Assembly: GCF_024205705.1 (NCBI RefSeq)
Contig: NZ_CP073115.1
Span: forward strand, 1,860,001 to 1,924,000
Length of the DNA: 64,000 nt
Reading direction: 5' to 3'
Source of the DNA: Neisseria subflava
GTDB lineage: Bacteria > Pseudomonadota > Gammaproteobacteria > Burkholderiales > Neisseriaceae
The position numbers were made by a program, and so were the translations under genes. Shown piece by piece: positions 10,801 through 18,401 of the stretch (position 1 is its first letter; the number at the start of each line of letters is the position of its first letter). Under the pieces are notes generated by a model, which did not search any database, had not been told where the DNA came from, and saw only the letters and a list, made by a program, of their open reading frames with translations.

Positions 10801-13800
10801 CTGTTCACTACCAGGTCTTTTTTCAGCTTAACGGTCACTTTATCGTCTTGGGCTTCGGTGGTGATGTTGTCGTCGCCGGCAACGGTCACGGTGGAGCCGA
10901 GTTTTTCGATATTGGTGCTGCCGCTGTCGCCGCTGAAGGTCAGGCCTTTGCTGTCAACGGTGGTTTTGGCATCCACGCCTTTTTGGATTTCGGCTTTGGT
11001 GTTATCAGCCAAGTCGATGCTGTAGTCGGTCACGTTGTCGGCCTTTTCAGCGGCAGTAACAGTCAATTTGCTCGAACCGGCGCTCGCAGTCGTGCCTTTG
11101 GCGTTGACGGTGTAAACGTCTTGGCCGTTGGTGTCGACGGTTTTAACCACGTCTTTGATGTTGGTACCGGCACGTACTTCGGTACGGGCGGCGGCGCTTT
11201 GCTGTTTCAGCTGGCTGTAGTTGACGGCGTCGTTGTCATCGGTACCGGCGGCAACGTTGGTGATCTTGTTGCCGGCGGCATTGATGCCTGACTTGGTCAC
11301 ACTCGGGCCACCGGTAATGGTGAGGCCGTCTGAATTCAGTTTGCTGTCGCCTGCGGTGACGCTGTCAACGGTGATGTCTTTGGCCAGTTTCAGCTGTGCG
11401 CCACCGGCTACGGTTTCGCTGATGATGTTGCTGTCGCCTTTGACATTGATGGTGTCGCCCAATGCGTAGTTGTTGCTGCCGGTGGTACCGCCGAAGTTGA
11501 TGCCTTTGGCAATATTGGCGGCGTTGGTCGCGACGTTTTGGTTGGTCGCAAACAGTTGGCTGCCGTTAACGGCATCTTTGCTGTTGGCGTTGAGGTCGCC
11601 GTCGGCTACGTTGGTCACTTTGTTGCCGGCGTTGTTCAAACCGTCTTTGGTCAGTTTGACATCACCCGCTTTAACACCGTCTTGGGTCAATGCGACATCG
11701 TCGCCTACTTTCACACCGTCGTTGTTCACGGTGGTGTCGCCGGCTTCGACGCTGTTCACTACCAGGTCTTTTTTCAGCTTAACGGTCACTTTATCGTCTT
11801 GGGCTTCGGTGGTGATGTTGTCGTCGCCGGCAACGGTCACGGTGGAGCCGAGTTTTTCGATATTGGTGCTGCCGCTGTCGCCGCTGAAGGTCAGGCCTTT
11901 GCTGTCAACGGTGGTTTTGGCATCCACGCCTTTTTGGATTTCGGCTTTGGTGTTATCAGCCAAGTCGATGCTGTAGTCGGTCACGTTGTCGGCCTTTTCA
12001 GCGGCAGTAACAGTCAATTTGCTCGAACCGGCGCTCGCAGTCGTGCCTTTGGCGTTGACGGTGTAAACGTCTTGGCCGTTGGTGTCGACGGTTTTAACCA
12101 CGTCTTTGATGTTGGTACCGGCACGTACTTCGGTACGGGCGGCGGCGCTTTGCTGTTTCAGCTGGCTGTAGTTGACGGCGTCGGTGTCATCGCTACCGGC
12201 GGCTACGTTGGTGATCTTGTTGCCGGCGGCATTGATGCCTGACTTGGTCACACTCGGGCCGCCTGTGATGGTGAGGCCGTCTGAATTCAGTTTGCTGTCG
12301 CCTGCGGTAACGCTGTCAACAGTAATGTCTTTGGCCAGTTTGAAGTCAATCTGGTTGTCGGACACTGTGGTCACGATGTTGCGGTCGCTGCTGCGGTAGG
12401 CAACGGTTTCGCCCAGTTGGACGTTGTCGTCGCTGCCGTTATCGGCGGCAATGTTCAGACCTTTGGCGATGTTGGCGGCGTTGTTGGCGACGTTTTGGTT
12501 GGTCGCAAACAGTTGGCTGCCGTTAACGGCGTCTTTGCTGTTGGCATTGAGGTCGCCGTCGGCTACGTTGGTCACTTTGTTGCCGGCGGCATCGATGCCT
12601 GACTTGGTCAGGCTAGGACCGCCTGCGACTTTCACACCGTCGTTGTTAACGGTGGTGTCGCCGGCTTTCACGCTGTCTACCACCAGGTCTTTGTTCAGCT
12701 TGACGGTCACTTTATCGTCTTGGGCTTCGGTGGTGATGTTGTCGTCGCCGGCAACGGTCACGGTGGAACCGAGTTTTTCGACATTGGTGCTGCCGCTGTC
12801 GCCGTTGAAGGTCAGGCCTTTGGTGTCAACGGTGGTTTTGGCGTCTACGCCTTTTTGGATATTATCTTTAGTACTTTGAGCGAGATCGATACTGTAATCA
12901 GTTGTTACTGCACCATCGGCTACAGTTGTAGTATTGGAGGTCAAATTCAAAGCATTGGAAACTTGTACCGTTGCTTTATCTGCGCTGACGGTATAAGTGG
13001 TTTCTTTGCCTGAAGTTGTCTTATTGACATGCGTGTTGCTGCCTGCCGCCACCTTGGTTGTGGTTTTGGCATTATTGATGGCATTGGCTACATCGCCGGC
13101 AGTCGCCACACCGGCAGTCGGTGCGGACACTGTGCCATTATTATCGACAGACAATGTGCCTTGAGTGACATTAATTTGAACTTTTGACGCATTTTCGCCA
13201 TCGGTGACCGCAACGGTCGTCAAGTTGCCATCGGCGTAGTTGACTGTACCATTGTTGTTGATACGGGATTTGTCTGTACCGTTTTGTTGGATATTGTGAC
13301 CAACATTGTTCATAACTGTGTACAGTTGGCTACCGTTGACCGCATCGGTCGAAGTGGCAGAAATACGGCCTGCAGCGACATTGTGGATTTGGCGTTCATT
13401 GCCTGCGCTGCCTACAGAAACCGCGCCTGTTTTGGCGGATGAAGAAGCCGCATAGCTGACATTAGTCGTCGCACCGCTATCGTTTTTGAATGTTGCATTT
13501 TTAGCTGTTGCATCAAAATTATTGGCGGTACCAACAGCACCATTACCCAATGCAACAGAGCTACCGATCGTAGTCGTCGCGCCACTACCCAAAGCAACTG
13601 AATCGCTTCCAGTTGCTTTTGCATTATTACCGCCGGCAAAACTATTCTGCCCGGCAGCTTGGGCTGAGGAACCAATAGCGGTGGAATAAAGGCCTGAACT
13701 GTTTGCCTGTTTACCAATGGCAATAGAATAAGATTGAGCAGTCTGCGCCTGATGACCAATTGCAACAGAATCATCACCGACTGCATTTGACAAATAGCCC

Positions 13801-15929
13801 ATTGCCGTACCGTTATTTTGTGCAGATGCCCTCGCACCGACAACAGTTGCATTTTCGTAGTTGGCTCTACTGTGTGCACCGACGACTATAGAGTAATTGC
13901 GATCATTTTCTGTATTCAAACCTATGGCAATAGAGCCAGTACCGCGGGAATTAGCATTAGAACCTAAAGCCACGGCACCCACAGTTCTTGAAGTTACAGT
14001 CGCATTTGGGCCAACGGCAACAGAAGATGAACCAAGTACGTTAGCATTATGCCCTAAGGAAATACTGCCCGTCGCACCAGTGCTTGTTGCCGCATTCGGT
14101 CCGATGGCAATCGAATTGGTTGCTTTTGCGCCGTCATTGTTCCAGTTTTTCGTACCGTCAGTTTTGCCTTCTTCTGACTTAACAGAAAAATAACGAACGC
14201 GTTCAAGCGCATTCAATACGCCATAAAGTTGAGAGCCGTTGATGGCATCAGTAGAAGTAGCAGAAATATCGCCAGGGGATACATTAATGATTTGGCGTTC
14301 GTAACCTTGAGAACCGACAGACACAACATCACCGGCATCGGTAGTTTGACCGCCTGCCCAAGTGTAGGTTACACCCATAATTTCGCGTTGAACGTATGCC
14401 CGACCTTCTTTATCGGTTTTAGAAGCCGTACCCAAAGCCACAGAGTTCAGCAAAGTTGCTTTTGCACCTGTACCCAAAGCTACACCACCAAAGGCAGTGG
14501 CTTGAGATTTAGTACCAATAGCCAGAGACAAATCGGCAGATGAATTAGACTGCACACCTAATGCAACAGAACCTTGACCGGCAATGGTATTACCATAAAC
14601 CCCGCTATTCATTGTATCTCCGGTCATTTCTTTATAGATATCCCGCAGATTTTTACCACGTAGCGCATATTCACCAACTTTCGCACCTTGGGCATTGTAT
14701 TTGATGAATTTGTCCGTTGCGCTGCCTGAATATTGGGTACCACCAACACTATCAAGGTCATCACCACCCACCGAGATAGATGAATTACCCTCAGCTACAA
14801 CATTACCACCAACCGCAATAGATTGGTCACCCTTTGCCCACGCGCCCTCAGGTCTGCCCTGTGCATCGACACGGTTACCTGAACCAATAGCAATAGCCTG
14901 AGTTATCTTAGGACTACTTGAATCGCCTACTCGAGCCGTATTACCAATAGCAATATTATTGTGAGTTAAACCCGGGTGCATAATGTTTTGGGAAAGAACC
15001 CCAGATGCACGTCCAATAGCAATCGTACCAAGGCCGGTTGCATTCGCGTCTGTACCAAGTGCAATAGCACTTGATGGCGCACTACCCGAACTTGGAGAAT
15101 TTGCCACTGCACTTTTACCGATGGCAATGGTATTTCCAGTTTGAGCTTGGGTTGAATTACCTATAGCGATAGACTCACTTTGATAACCCACTGCATTGGT
15201 ACCGATCGCAATGGCATTTTGCGCATTGGCTGCAGCCTGACTGCCGCTGCCAATTGCAATGCCGTCTTGACCTCTTGATGTGCTGGATTGGCCCAAAGCC
15301 ATTGAGCCTATACCAAATGCTTGCGCCGAATTACCCAATGCTGTTGTGTTCGTATTATTGGCAAGAGCATTCTTACCTACCGCTGTCGCTTGCGTACCAT
15401 TTGCTTTGGAATCTGCACCCAATGCTGTTGAATCTGCAGAAACAGCATTGGCACTTTTACCTATCGCTGTTGCATGTGAACTACTTGCACTTGTATCTGC
15501 ACCCATCGCAACAGCATGATTTTGAGTAGCCTTGGCATTTGTACCAACAGCAAGACTGTTATTATGTGTTGCATTTGCACTCGTACCTACCGCAACTGCA
15601 CCATTAGCCGTGGCATTGGCTGATGCTCCTACTGACAGAGCACCAATACCGGTCGCTGTTGCACCGCTGACCGCAGTAGCACTGGTTGGAGGATCAACCG
15701 CAATTAGCCCACGTCCCGCAGTTGCCGCATACGAATTACCTGCACCCAAAAGAGCTGCCGAAATCACTGTCAATCTAAAAACTGCCGCAATACCATTTTT
15801 ACCGGATTCGGCAGATACATCTGTACTGTTTTGTTCTGCAGACGATTTCACACGGCCTTTGGCCAATTCGGACGTTACGACGAAAGATTGAATCGTACGG
15901 TTCCAAACAACTTTAAATATCTTATTCAT
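1815..15929 (-). CDS. Giant trimeric autotransporter adhesin (YadA/Hia type), 4704 aa
   Basis: This is a predicted surface adhesin secreted by the type Vc route. The N-terminus is an extended signal peptide region (MNKIFKVVWN..., residues 1-24), then a hydrophobic core with likely cleavage after Ala68 (NSYA/A). Residues from about 80 to 430 are YadA-head repeats of the xAxAxG type. A second head block lies at about 620-850, with DAVNGSQL neck motifs after both. The long stalk holds nine units of about 317 residues. The last roughly 80 residues are the YadA anchor: a coiled stretch, then four beta strands ending in Trp. The ORF is uninterrupted. The start at 15929 has a weak AGAGAAAG site upstream. 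Family placement is certain; the ligand cannot be told. It is much larger than NadA or NhhA of N. meningitidis and is not assigned to either. Confidence 0.95.
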   Translation of the reverse strand: MNKIFKVVWNRTIQSFVVTSELAKGRVKSSAEQNSTDVSAESGKNGIAAVFRLTVISAALLGAGNSYAATAGRGLIAVDPPTSATAVSGATATGIGALSVGASANATANGAVAVGTSANATHNNSLAVGTNAKATQNHAVAMGADTSASSSHATAIGKSANAVSADSTALGADSKANGTQATAVGKNALANNTNTTALGNSAQAFGIGSMALGQSSTSRGQDGIAIGSGSQAAANAQNAIAIGTNAVGYQSESIAIGNSTQAQTGNTIAIGKSAVANSPSSGSAPSSAIALGTDANATGLGTIAIGRASGVLSQNIMHPGLTHNNIAIGNTARVGDSSSPKITQAIAIGSGNRVDAQGRPEGAWAKGDQSIAVGGNVVAEGNSSISVGGDDLDSVGGTQYSGSATDKFIKYNAQGAKVGEYALRGKNLRDIYKEMTGDTMNSGVYGNTIAGQGSVALGVQSNSSADLSLAIGTKSQATAFGGVALGTGAKATLLNSVALGTASKTDKEGRAYVQREIMGVTYTWAGGQTTDAGDVVSVGSQGYERQIINVSPGDISATSTDAINGSQLYGVLNALERVRYFSVKSEEGKTDGTKNWNNDGAKATNSIAIGPNAATSTGATGSISLGHNANVLGSSSVAVGPNATVTSRTVGAVALGSNANSRGTGSIAIGLNTENDRNYSIVVGAHSRANYENATVVGARASAQNNGTAMGYLSNAVGDDSVAIGHQAQTAQSYSIAIGKQANSSGLYSTAIGSSAQAAGQNSFAGGNNAKATGSDSVALGSGATTTIGSSVALGNGAVGTANNFDATAKNATFKNDSGATTNVSYAASSSAKTGAVSVGSAGNERQIHNVAAGRISATSTDAVNGSQLYTVMNNVGHNIQQNGTDKSRINNNGTVNYADGNLTTVAVTDGENASKVQINVTQGTLSVDNNGTVSAPTAGVATAGDVANAINNAKTTTKVAAGSNTHVNKTTSGKETTYTVSADKATVQVSNALNLTSNTTTVADGAVTTDYSIDLAQSTKDNIQKGVDAKTTVDTKGLTFNGDSGSTNVEKLGSTVTVAGDDNITTEAQDDKVTVKLNKDLVVDSVKAGDTTVNNDGVKVAGGPSLTKSGIDAAGNKVTNVADGDLNANSKDAVNGSQLFATNQNVANNAANIAKGLNIAADNGSDDNVQLGETVAYRSSDRNIVTTVSDNQIDFKLAKDITVDSVTAGDSKLNSDGLTITGGPSVTKSGINAAGNKITNVAAGSDDTDAVNYSQLKQQSAAARTEVRAGTNIKDVVKTVDTNGQDVYTVNAKGTTASAGSSKLTVTAAEKADNVTDYSIDLADNTKAEIQKGVDAKTTVDSKGLTFSGDSGSTNIEKLGSTVTVAGDDNITTEAQDDKVTVKLKKDLVVNSVEAGDTTVNNDGVKVGDDVALTQDGVKAGDVKLTKDGLNNAGNKVTNVADGDLNANSKDAVNGSQLFATNQNVATNAANIAKGINFGGTTGSNNYALGDTINVKGDSNIISETVAGGAQLKLAKDITVDSVTAGDSKLNSDGLTITGGPSVTKSGINAAGNKITNVAAGTDDNDAVNYSQLKQQSAAARTEVRAGTNIKDVVKTVDTNGQDVYTVNAKGTTASAGSSKLTVTAAEKADNVTDYSIDLADNTKAEIQKGVDAKTTVDSKGLTFSGDSGSTNIEKLGSTVTVAGDDNITTEAQDDKVTVKLKKDLVVNSVEAGDTTVNNDGVKVGDDVALTQDGVKAGDVKLTKDGLNNAGNKVTNVADGDLNANSKDAVNGSQLFATNQNVATNAANIAKGINFGGTTGSNNYALGDTINVKGDSNIISETVAGGAQLKLAKDITVDSVTAGDSKLNSDGLTITGGPSVTKSGINAAGNKITNVAAGTDDNDAVNYSQLKQQSAAARTEVRAGTNIKDVVKTVDTNGQDVYTVNAKGTTASAGSSKLTVTAAEKADNVTDYSIDLADNTKAEIQKGVDAKTTVDSKGLTFSGDSGSTNIEKLGSTVTVAGDDNITTEAQDDKVTVKLKKDLVVNSVEAGDTTVNNDGVKVGDDVALTQDGVKAGDVKLTKDGLNNAGNKVTNVADGDLNANSKDAVNGSQLFATNQNVATNAANIAKGINFGGTTGSNNYALGDTINVKGDSNIISETVAGGAQLKLAKDITVDSVTAGDSKLNSDGLTITGGPSVTKSGIDAAGNKITNVAPGTDDADAVNYSQLKQQSAAARTEVRAGTNIKDVVKTTGANGQDIYTVNAKGTTASAGSDKVTVTAAAADANNVTDYSIDLAQNTKDDIQKGVDAKTTVDTKGLTFNGDSGSTNVEKLGSTVTVAGDDNITTEAQDDKVTVKLNKNLVVDSVKAGDATVNNDGVKIAGGPSLTKSGIDAAGNKVTNVADGDLNANSKDAVNGSQLFATNQNVANNAANIAKGINFGGTTGSNNYALGDTINVKGDSNIISETVAGGAQLKLAKDITVDSVTAGDSKLNTDGLTITGGPSVTKSGIDAAGNKITNVAPGTDDADAVNYSQLKQQSAAARTEVRAGTNIKDVVKTTGANGQDIYTVNAKGTTASAGSDKVTVTAAAADANNVTDYSIDLAQNTKDDIQKGVDAKTTVDTKGLTFNGDSGSTNVEKLGSTVTVAGDDNITTEAQDDKVTVKLNKDLVVDSVKAGDTTVNNDGVKVGDDVALTQDGVKAGDVKLTKDGLNNAGNKVTNVADGDLNANSKDAVNGSQLFATNQNVATNAANIAKGINFGGTTGSNNYALGDTINVKGDSNIISETVAGGAQLKLAKDITVDSVTAGDSKLNSDGLTITGGPSVTKSGINAAGNKITNVAAGTDDNDAVNYSQLKQQSAAARTEVRAGTNIKDVVKTVDTNGQDVYTVNAKGTTASAGSSKLTVTAAEKADNVTDYSIDLADNTKAEIQKGVDAKTTVDSKGLTFSGDSGSTNIEKLGSTVTVAGDDNITTEAQDDKVTVKLKKDLVVNSVEAGDTTVNNDGVKVGDDVALTQDGVKAGDVKLTKDGLNNAGNKVTNVADGDLNANSKDAVNGSQLFATNQNVATNAANIAKGINFGGTTGSNNYALGDTINVKGDSNIISETVAGGAQLKLAKDITVDSVTAGDSKLNSDGLTITGGPSVTKSGINAAGNKITNVAAGTDDNDAVNYSQLKQQSAAARTEVRAGTNIKDVVKTVDTNGQDVYTVNAKGTTASAGSSKLTVTAAEKADNVTDYSIDLADNTKAEIQKGVDAKTTVDSKGLTFSGDSGSTNIEKLGSTVTVAGDDNITTEAQDDKVTVKLKKDLVVNSVEAGDTTVNNDGVKVGDDVALTQDGVKAGDVKLTKDGLNNAGNKVTNVADGDLNANSKDAVNGSQLFATNQNVATNAANIAKGINFGGTTGSNNYALGDTINVKGDSNIISETVAGGAQLKLAKDITVDSVTAGDSKLNSDGLTITGGPSVTKSGINAAGNKITNVAAGTDDNDAVNYSQLKQQSAAARTEVRAGTNIKDVVKTVDTNGQDVYTVNAKGTTASAGSSKLTVTAAEKADNVTDYSIDLADNTKAEIQKGVDAKTTVDSKGLTFSGDSGSTNIEKLGSTVTVAGDDNITTEAQDDKVTVKLKKDLVVNSVEAGDTTVNNDGVKVGDDVALTQDGVKAGDVKLTKDGLNNAGNKVTNVADGDLNANSKDAVNGSQLFATNQNVATNAANIAKGINFGGTTGSNNYALGDTINVKGDSNIISETVAGGVQLKLAKDITVDSVTAGDSKLNSDGLTITGGPSVTKSGINAAGNKITNVAAGTDDNDAVNYSQLKQQSAAARTEVRAGTNIKDVVKTVDTNGQDVYTVNAKGTTASAGSSKLTVTAAEKADNVTDYSIDLADNTKAEIQKGVDAKTTVDSKGLTFSGDSGSTNIEKLGSTVTVAGDDNITTEAQDDKVTVKLKKDLVVNSVEAGDTTVNNDGVKVGDDVALTQDGVKAGDVKLTKDGLNNAGNKVTNVADGDLNANSKDAVNGSQLFATNQNVATNAANIAKGINFGGTTGSNNYALGDTINVKGDSNIISETVAGGAQLKLADVLNVGQAAPVKIDGDKGEVSGLSNTTLGGSDFAQGKRAATEEQLNAAQDQLVNVLGGNAANNGGNISMTDIGGTGENNIHDAIKAVNATANLPLTFGGDSGKDVERKPGTKLNIVGGQTDAAKLSDGNIGVVANGSDKLEVKLAKDLAVDSVKAGDTTVNTDGVKVGDVNLTKAGLNNGSNKITNVAAGTDDTDAVNVAQLNKAAAAAKTEVVQGDNIVVTQDVGANGQTIYKVATDKNLKVDSVTAGDTVMNNDGVKVGDDVALNKDGLKVGDVNLTKAGLNNGGNKITNIADGTDDTDAVNVSQLKQAAAASKTEVVQGKNIVVTQKTGDKGQTVYEVATDKDLDIDSVKAGNTAVNTDGVKVGDDVALNKDGLKAGKVNLTKDGLDNAGNKVTNVADGDLNANSKDAVNGSQLYATNQNVANNAATIAKGINFGGTTGSNNYALGSTINVKGDSNIISETVAGGAQLKLADEISVKTVNADTFKAGDTVMNNDGVKVGDKVALNKDGLTAGNTVVNNDGVTIAAPTENNPNNQVKLSPVGLNNGGQRITNVAPGKDGTDAANVNQLIGLGNELQNNINQVGKKAYAGVAGAIAQGSIPQVTRPGATGIGVGSGYYGGQSAMAIGVSAMSDGGNWIVKGNFSANTDGHVGVGAGALYQW
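3892..12423 (-). repeat. Nine tandem adhesin stalk units of about 951 bp
   Basis: The same unit recurs with boundaries at 3892, 4843, 5794, 6745, 7696, 8650, 9568, 10519, 11470 and 12424. Unit lengths are 951, 951, 951, 951, 954, 918, 951, 951 and 954 bp, all multiples of three. Seven units share an identical roughly 507-bp first part. The unit at 3892 differs from the next by one visible base near 4771, changing Ala to Val in the protein. The units at 7696 and 8650 carry a second sequence type over part of their length. Each unit encodes a stalk segment with a DAVNGSQLF neck motif and a DAVNYSQL neck motif. Confidence 0.95.
4696..12285 (+). repeat. In-frame DNA uptake sequences, one per adhesin repeat
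   Basis: Exact AGGCCGTCTGAA occurs at 4696, 5647, 6598, 7549, 9421, 10372, 11323 and 12274, all on the plus strand and spaced 951 bp apart or a multiple adjusted for the odd-length units. The ninth position, 8503, has one mismatch (AGGCCGTCTGTA). In the adhesin frame the element encodes the tail of Asn-Ser-Asp-Gly-Leu. Confidence 0.95.
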
Positions 15930-16500
15930 TAGTGTGTCTTTCTCTTTTTATGATGGATAAAAGCGTAGGCGTGAGCATGACGCGACTTAAAAAAATCATT
16001 GCGGAAGATTTCCCAGCAAATACTTGCTTCGAGCTGACGTTTATTGTCACTTTGAGACGAAATTTAGGTATTTTACTATCTCGAAGAGGAATAGTATTTC
16101 ATAATTACAAAATATCCGCTAGTCTGAAATATCAACCGATTATCTTTAATTTCTAAACAAAATTACAGCCTTCAACCAGAAAAACCAATTATTAAAAGGG
16201 CTCCAGCCATGTTTTTATTAATAGCGGTGTGTTGTATTCCTTTGACAAGTCATAAGTAAACACAGTAACCATGCAAACCATATGCCAATTATTTGAAATA
16301 TTATTTAAAATGAATTATTTATTGAAAAAACGAAAGGGAAAGGCCGTCTGAAATATTTCAGACGGCCTTTAATGAAATGATATTGAACAACTACTTGTTT
16401 GAATAATTTGTTTTTTAAGTTATCAATAAAATCGGCAATATGCTTTTAATACGTCATAGAAAGAATATACATATCCCTACTTATACAAATATGGATAGTT
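15930..16500. other. AT-rich intergenic region upstream of the adhesin
   Basis: These 571 bases hold no convincing gene. A 74-codon plus-strand frame at 15932-16156 has no recognisable domain or ribosome site. The region is clearly richer in A and T than its neighbours. It must contain the adhesin promoter, but I see no clear -35/-10 pair. There is no long homopolymer or short-repeat tract of the kind that phase-varies other Neisseria adhesins. A DUS pair lies at 16341-16368. Confidence 0.6.
16341..16368 (-). terminator. DUS inverted pair downstream of yciO
   Basis: AG-DUS at 16341-16352 and its complement at 16357-16368 form a perfect hairpin with a four-base loop, flanked by A and T runs. 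It is 132 bases past the yciO stop codon. Confidence 0.65.
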
Positions 16501-17121
16501 TTACAAACCGAATACGGCAATATCGCCCTTGCCTTGACGAATCAGCTCGGTGCCATCGGTCATATCGATAACCGTCGTCGGCTCAGTACCGCACCAGCCG
16601 CCATCAATAACCAAATCGACAGCATGCTCAAGACGATCTCGGATTTCGTATGGATCGGTTAATGGCTCGTCATCTTCGGGCAGCATGAGGGTGCAACTTA
16701 AAATAGGTTCGCCCAATTCTTGCAAAAGTGCCAAGGCAGTAGCGTTATCGGGAACACGCAGGCCGATGGTTTTGCGTTTGGGATGAAGCGTGCGATTGGG
16801 TACTTCTTTGGTTGCCTGCAGGATAAAGGTGTAACTTCCGGGCGTAGCTGCTTTGAGCTGGCGGAATTGGGCATTATCCACTTTGGCGTAAGTACCCAAT
16901 TCGCTCAAATCGGCACACATCAGGGTCAGATGGTGTTTTTGATCGATTTTGCGAATCGTGAGAATGCGCTCCATCGCGTTTTTGTCGCCAAGTTTGCAAC
17001 CCAGTGCATAGCAGGAATCCGTAGGGTAAACGATAACGCCGCCACTGCGGACAATATCGGCGGCTTGTTTGATGAGGCGGTCTTGAGGATTATCGGGATG
17101 GATGGCGAAAAATTGTGCCAT
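16501..17121 (-). CDS. yciO: Sua5/YciO/YrdC family protein, YciO type
   Basis: The product resembles L-threonylcarbamoyladenylate synthases, which make the activated intermediate for t6A on ANN-decoding tRNAs, but it groups by sequence with YciO, whose physiological role is less certain. The fold signature is visible as GGVIVYPTDSCYALGC near the N-terminus, then RKIDQKHHLTLM where the TsaC family has its KxR motif, and a SCTLMLP segment. I chose the ATG at 17121 over the in-frame one at 17139 because AAGGA lies nine bases before it and the resulting 206 residues match E. coli YciO. It is divergent from dusA. A separate tsaC would be expected elsewhere in the genome. Confidence 0.85.
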   Translation of the reverse strand: MAQFFAIHPDNPQDRLIKQAADIVRSGGVIVYPTDSCYALGCKLGDKNAMERILTIRKIDQKHHLTLMCADLSELGTYAKVDNAQFRQLKAATPGSYTFILQATKEVPNRTLHPKRKTIGLRVPDNATALALLQELGEPILSCTLMLPEDDEPLTDPYEIRDRLEHAVDLVIDGGWCGTEPTTVIDMTDGTELIRQGKGDIAVFGL

Positions 17122-17337
17122 GTTTTTTTTCCTTATCATTCTAATGGTTTGTTGTTTGACATTTTAAAACTTATTTGGCCGTCTGAATATTGGATTTCCA
17201 TCAACATGAATGGATTTAGCCTCAGGTACAACACGGTTGCACCCAGTGATACCTTATATAATTTTGATTTACCGGCCGATATCGAAAGTCAATTTAATAC
17301 ACTATATAATGCGTTATTTTGTTTGAAAGTCATCTCA

Positions 17338-18336
17338 ATGTCTGCTTCTTCCCTACCTTACCGCCGCTTGTCTGTCGCCCCCATGCTCAATTGGACAGAC
17401 CGACACTATCGCTTTATGGCGCGACAAATTACACGCAATGCTTGGCTTTATAGCGAAATGGTCAATTCAGGCGCGGTGGTTTACGGAGATGAAGACCGCT
17501 TTTTGAGTTTCAACGAAGGCGAGCAACCGGTAGCTTTACAGCTTGGTGGCTCAGATCCGCATGACTTGGCAATCGCTGCCAAAGCGGCTGAAGCGTATGG
17601 CTATAATGAAGTCAACCTAAATTGCGGCTGCCCCAGCCCACGCGTTCAAAAAGGTGCTTTCGGAGCTTGCCTGATGAATGATGTAGATTTAGTGGCAGAT
17701 TGTTTGAATGCGATGCAGGATGCAGTTGAAATTCCGGTGACGGTCAAACACCGCATCGGTGTAGACAGACAAACAGAATATCAAGTCGTAGCAGATTTTG
17801 TGGGAACATTACACAAAAAAACAGCCTGCCGCACATTTATCGTCCATGCGCGCAATGCTTGGCTGGACGGTTTATCCCCGAAAGAAAACCGCGAAGTCCC
17901 GCCACTCAAATATGAATACGTGTATCGCTTAAAACAAAATTTTCCCGACTTGGAAATTTTGATTAACGGCGGCATCACCACCAACGAAGAAATCGCCGAA
18001 CATCTGAAATTTGTCGATGGGGTCATGATCGGGCGCGAGGCTTATCATAATCCAATGCTGATGCGCAATTGGGATGTACTGTTTTACAACGACACACACG
18101 CACCAATCCAATACGCAGATTTAGCAGCTTGGCTATACGCATACAGCCGCGAACAAATCGCCTTAGGACGCGGCACCATCCTACGCCATATCGTCCGCCA
18201 CGCACTAGGCTTGATGCACGGCCTAAAAAATGCCCGCACTTGGCGCCGTATGCTCTCAGATGCTACCTTGCTGAAAGACAACGACGGTAGCCTGATTTTA
18301 GACGCATGGAAAGAAGTCGAACGCGCAAATATTTGA
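17338..18336 (+). CDS. dusA: tRNA-dihydrouridine synthase A
   Basis: This FMN-dependent enzyme reduces uridines 20 and 20a in the D-loop of tRNA. The protein is 332 residues. It shows the Dus TIM-barrel signatures: APMLNWTDRHYR near the N-terminus, the active-site NLNCGCPSPRVQKGAFGACLM with the catalytic Cys, VKHRIGVD, a FIVHARNAW loop typical of DusA, and NGGITT followed by GVMIGREAYHNP for FMN phosphate binding. The frame is open far upstream, but homology begins at SLPYRRLSVAPM, so the ATG at 17338 is the natural start. A TATAAT-like element lies at about 17313. The gene is followed by a DUS hairpin and stands alone. Confidence 0.93.
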   Translation: MSASSLPYRRLSVAPMLNWTDRHYRFMARQITRNAWLYSEMVNSGAVVYGDEDRFLSFNEGEQPVALQLGGSDPHDLAIAAKAAEAYGYNEVNLNCGCPSPRVQKGAFGACLMNDVDLVADCLNAMQDAVEIPVTVKHRIGVDRQTEYQVVADFVGTLHKKTACRTFIVHARNAWLDGLSPKENREVPPLKYEYVYRLKQNFPDLEILINGGITTNEEIAEHLKFVDGVMIGREAYHNPMLMRNWDVLFYNDTHAPIQYADLAAWLYAYSREQIALGRGTILRHIVRHALGLMHGLKNARTWRRMLSDATLLKDNDGSLILDAWKEVERANI

Positions 18337-18364
18337 GATTAATGCCATATAGTGCGAATAAATG

Positions 18365-18401
18365 AAAGGCCGTCTGAAACATCTATTTGCAGACGGCCTT
18401 T
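18365..18401 (+). terminator. DUS hairpin after dusA
   Basis: An AG-DUS at 18367-18378 pairs with TGCAGACGGCCT at 18388-18399, one mismatch from the full complement. It is followed by a short T run, 29 bases past the dusA stop. Confidence 0.7.

Noticed and set aside
3892..12423. Possible CRISPR or satellite array
   Set aside because: Units of about 951 bp encode protein without spacers, and no cas genes are present.
15932..16156. Plus-strand 74-codon frame upstream of the adhesin
   Set aside because: It has no ribosome site, homology or coding bias, and lies in AT-rich intergenic DNA.
16720..17337. N-terminal extension of DusA
   Set aside because: The frame is open upstream but is antisense to yciO and lacks homology; the Dus domain starts after 17338.
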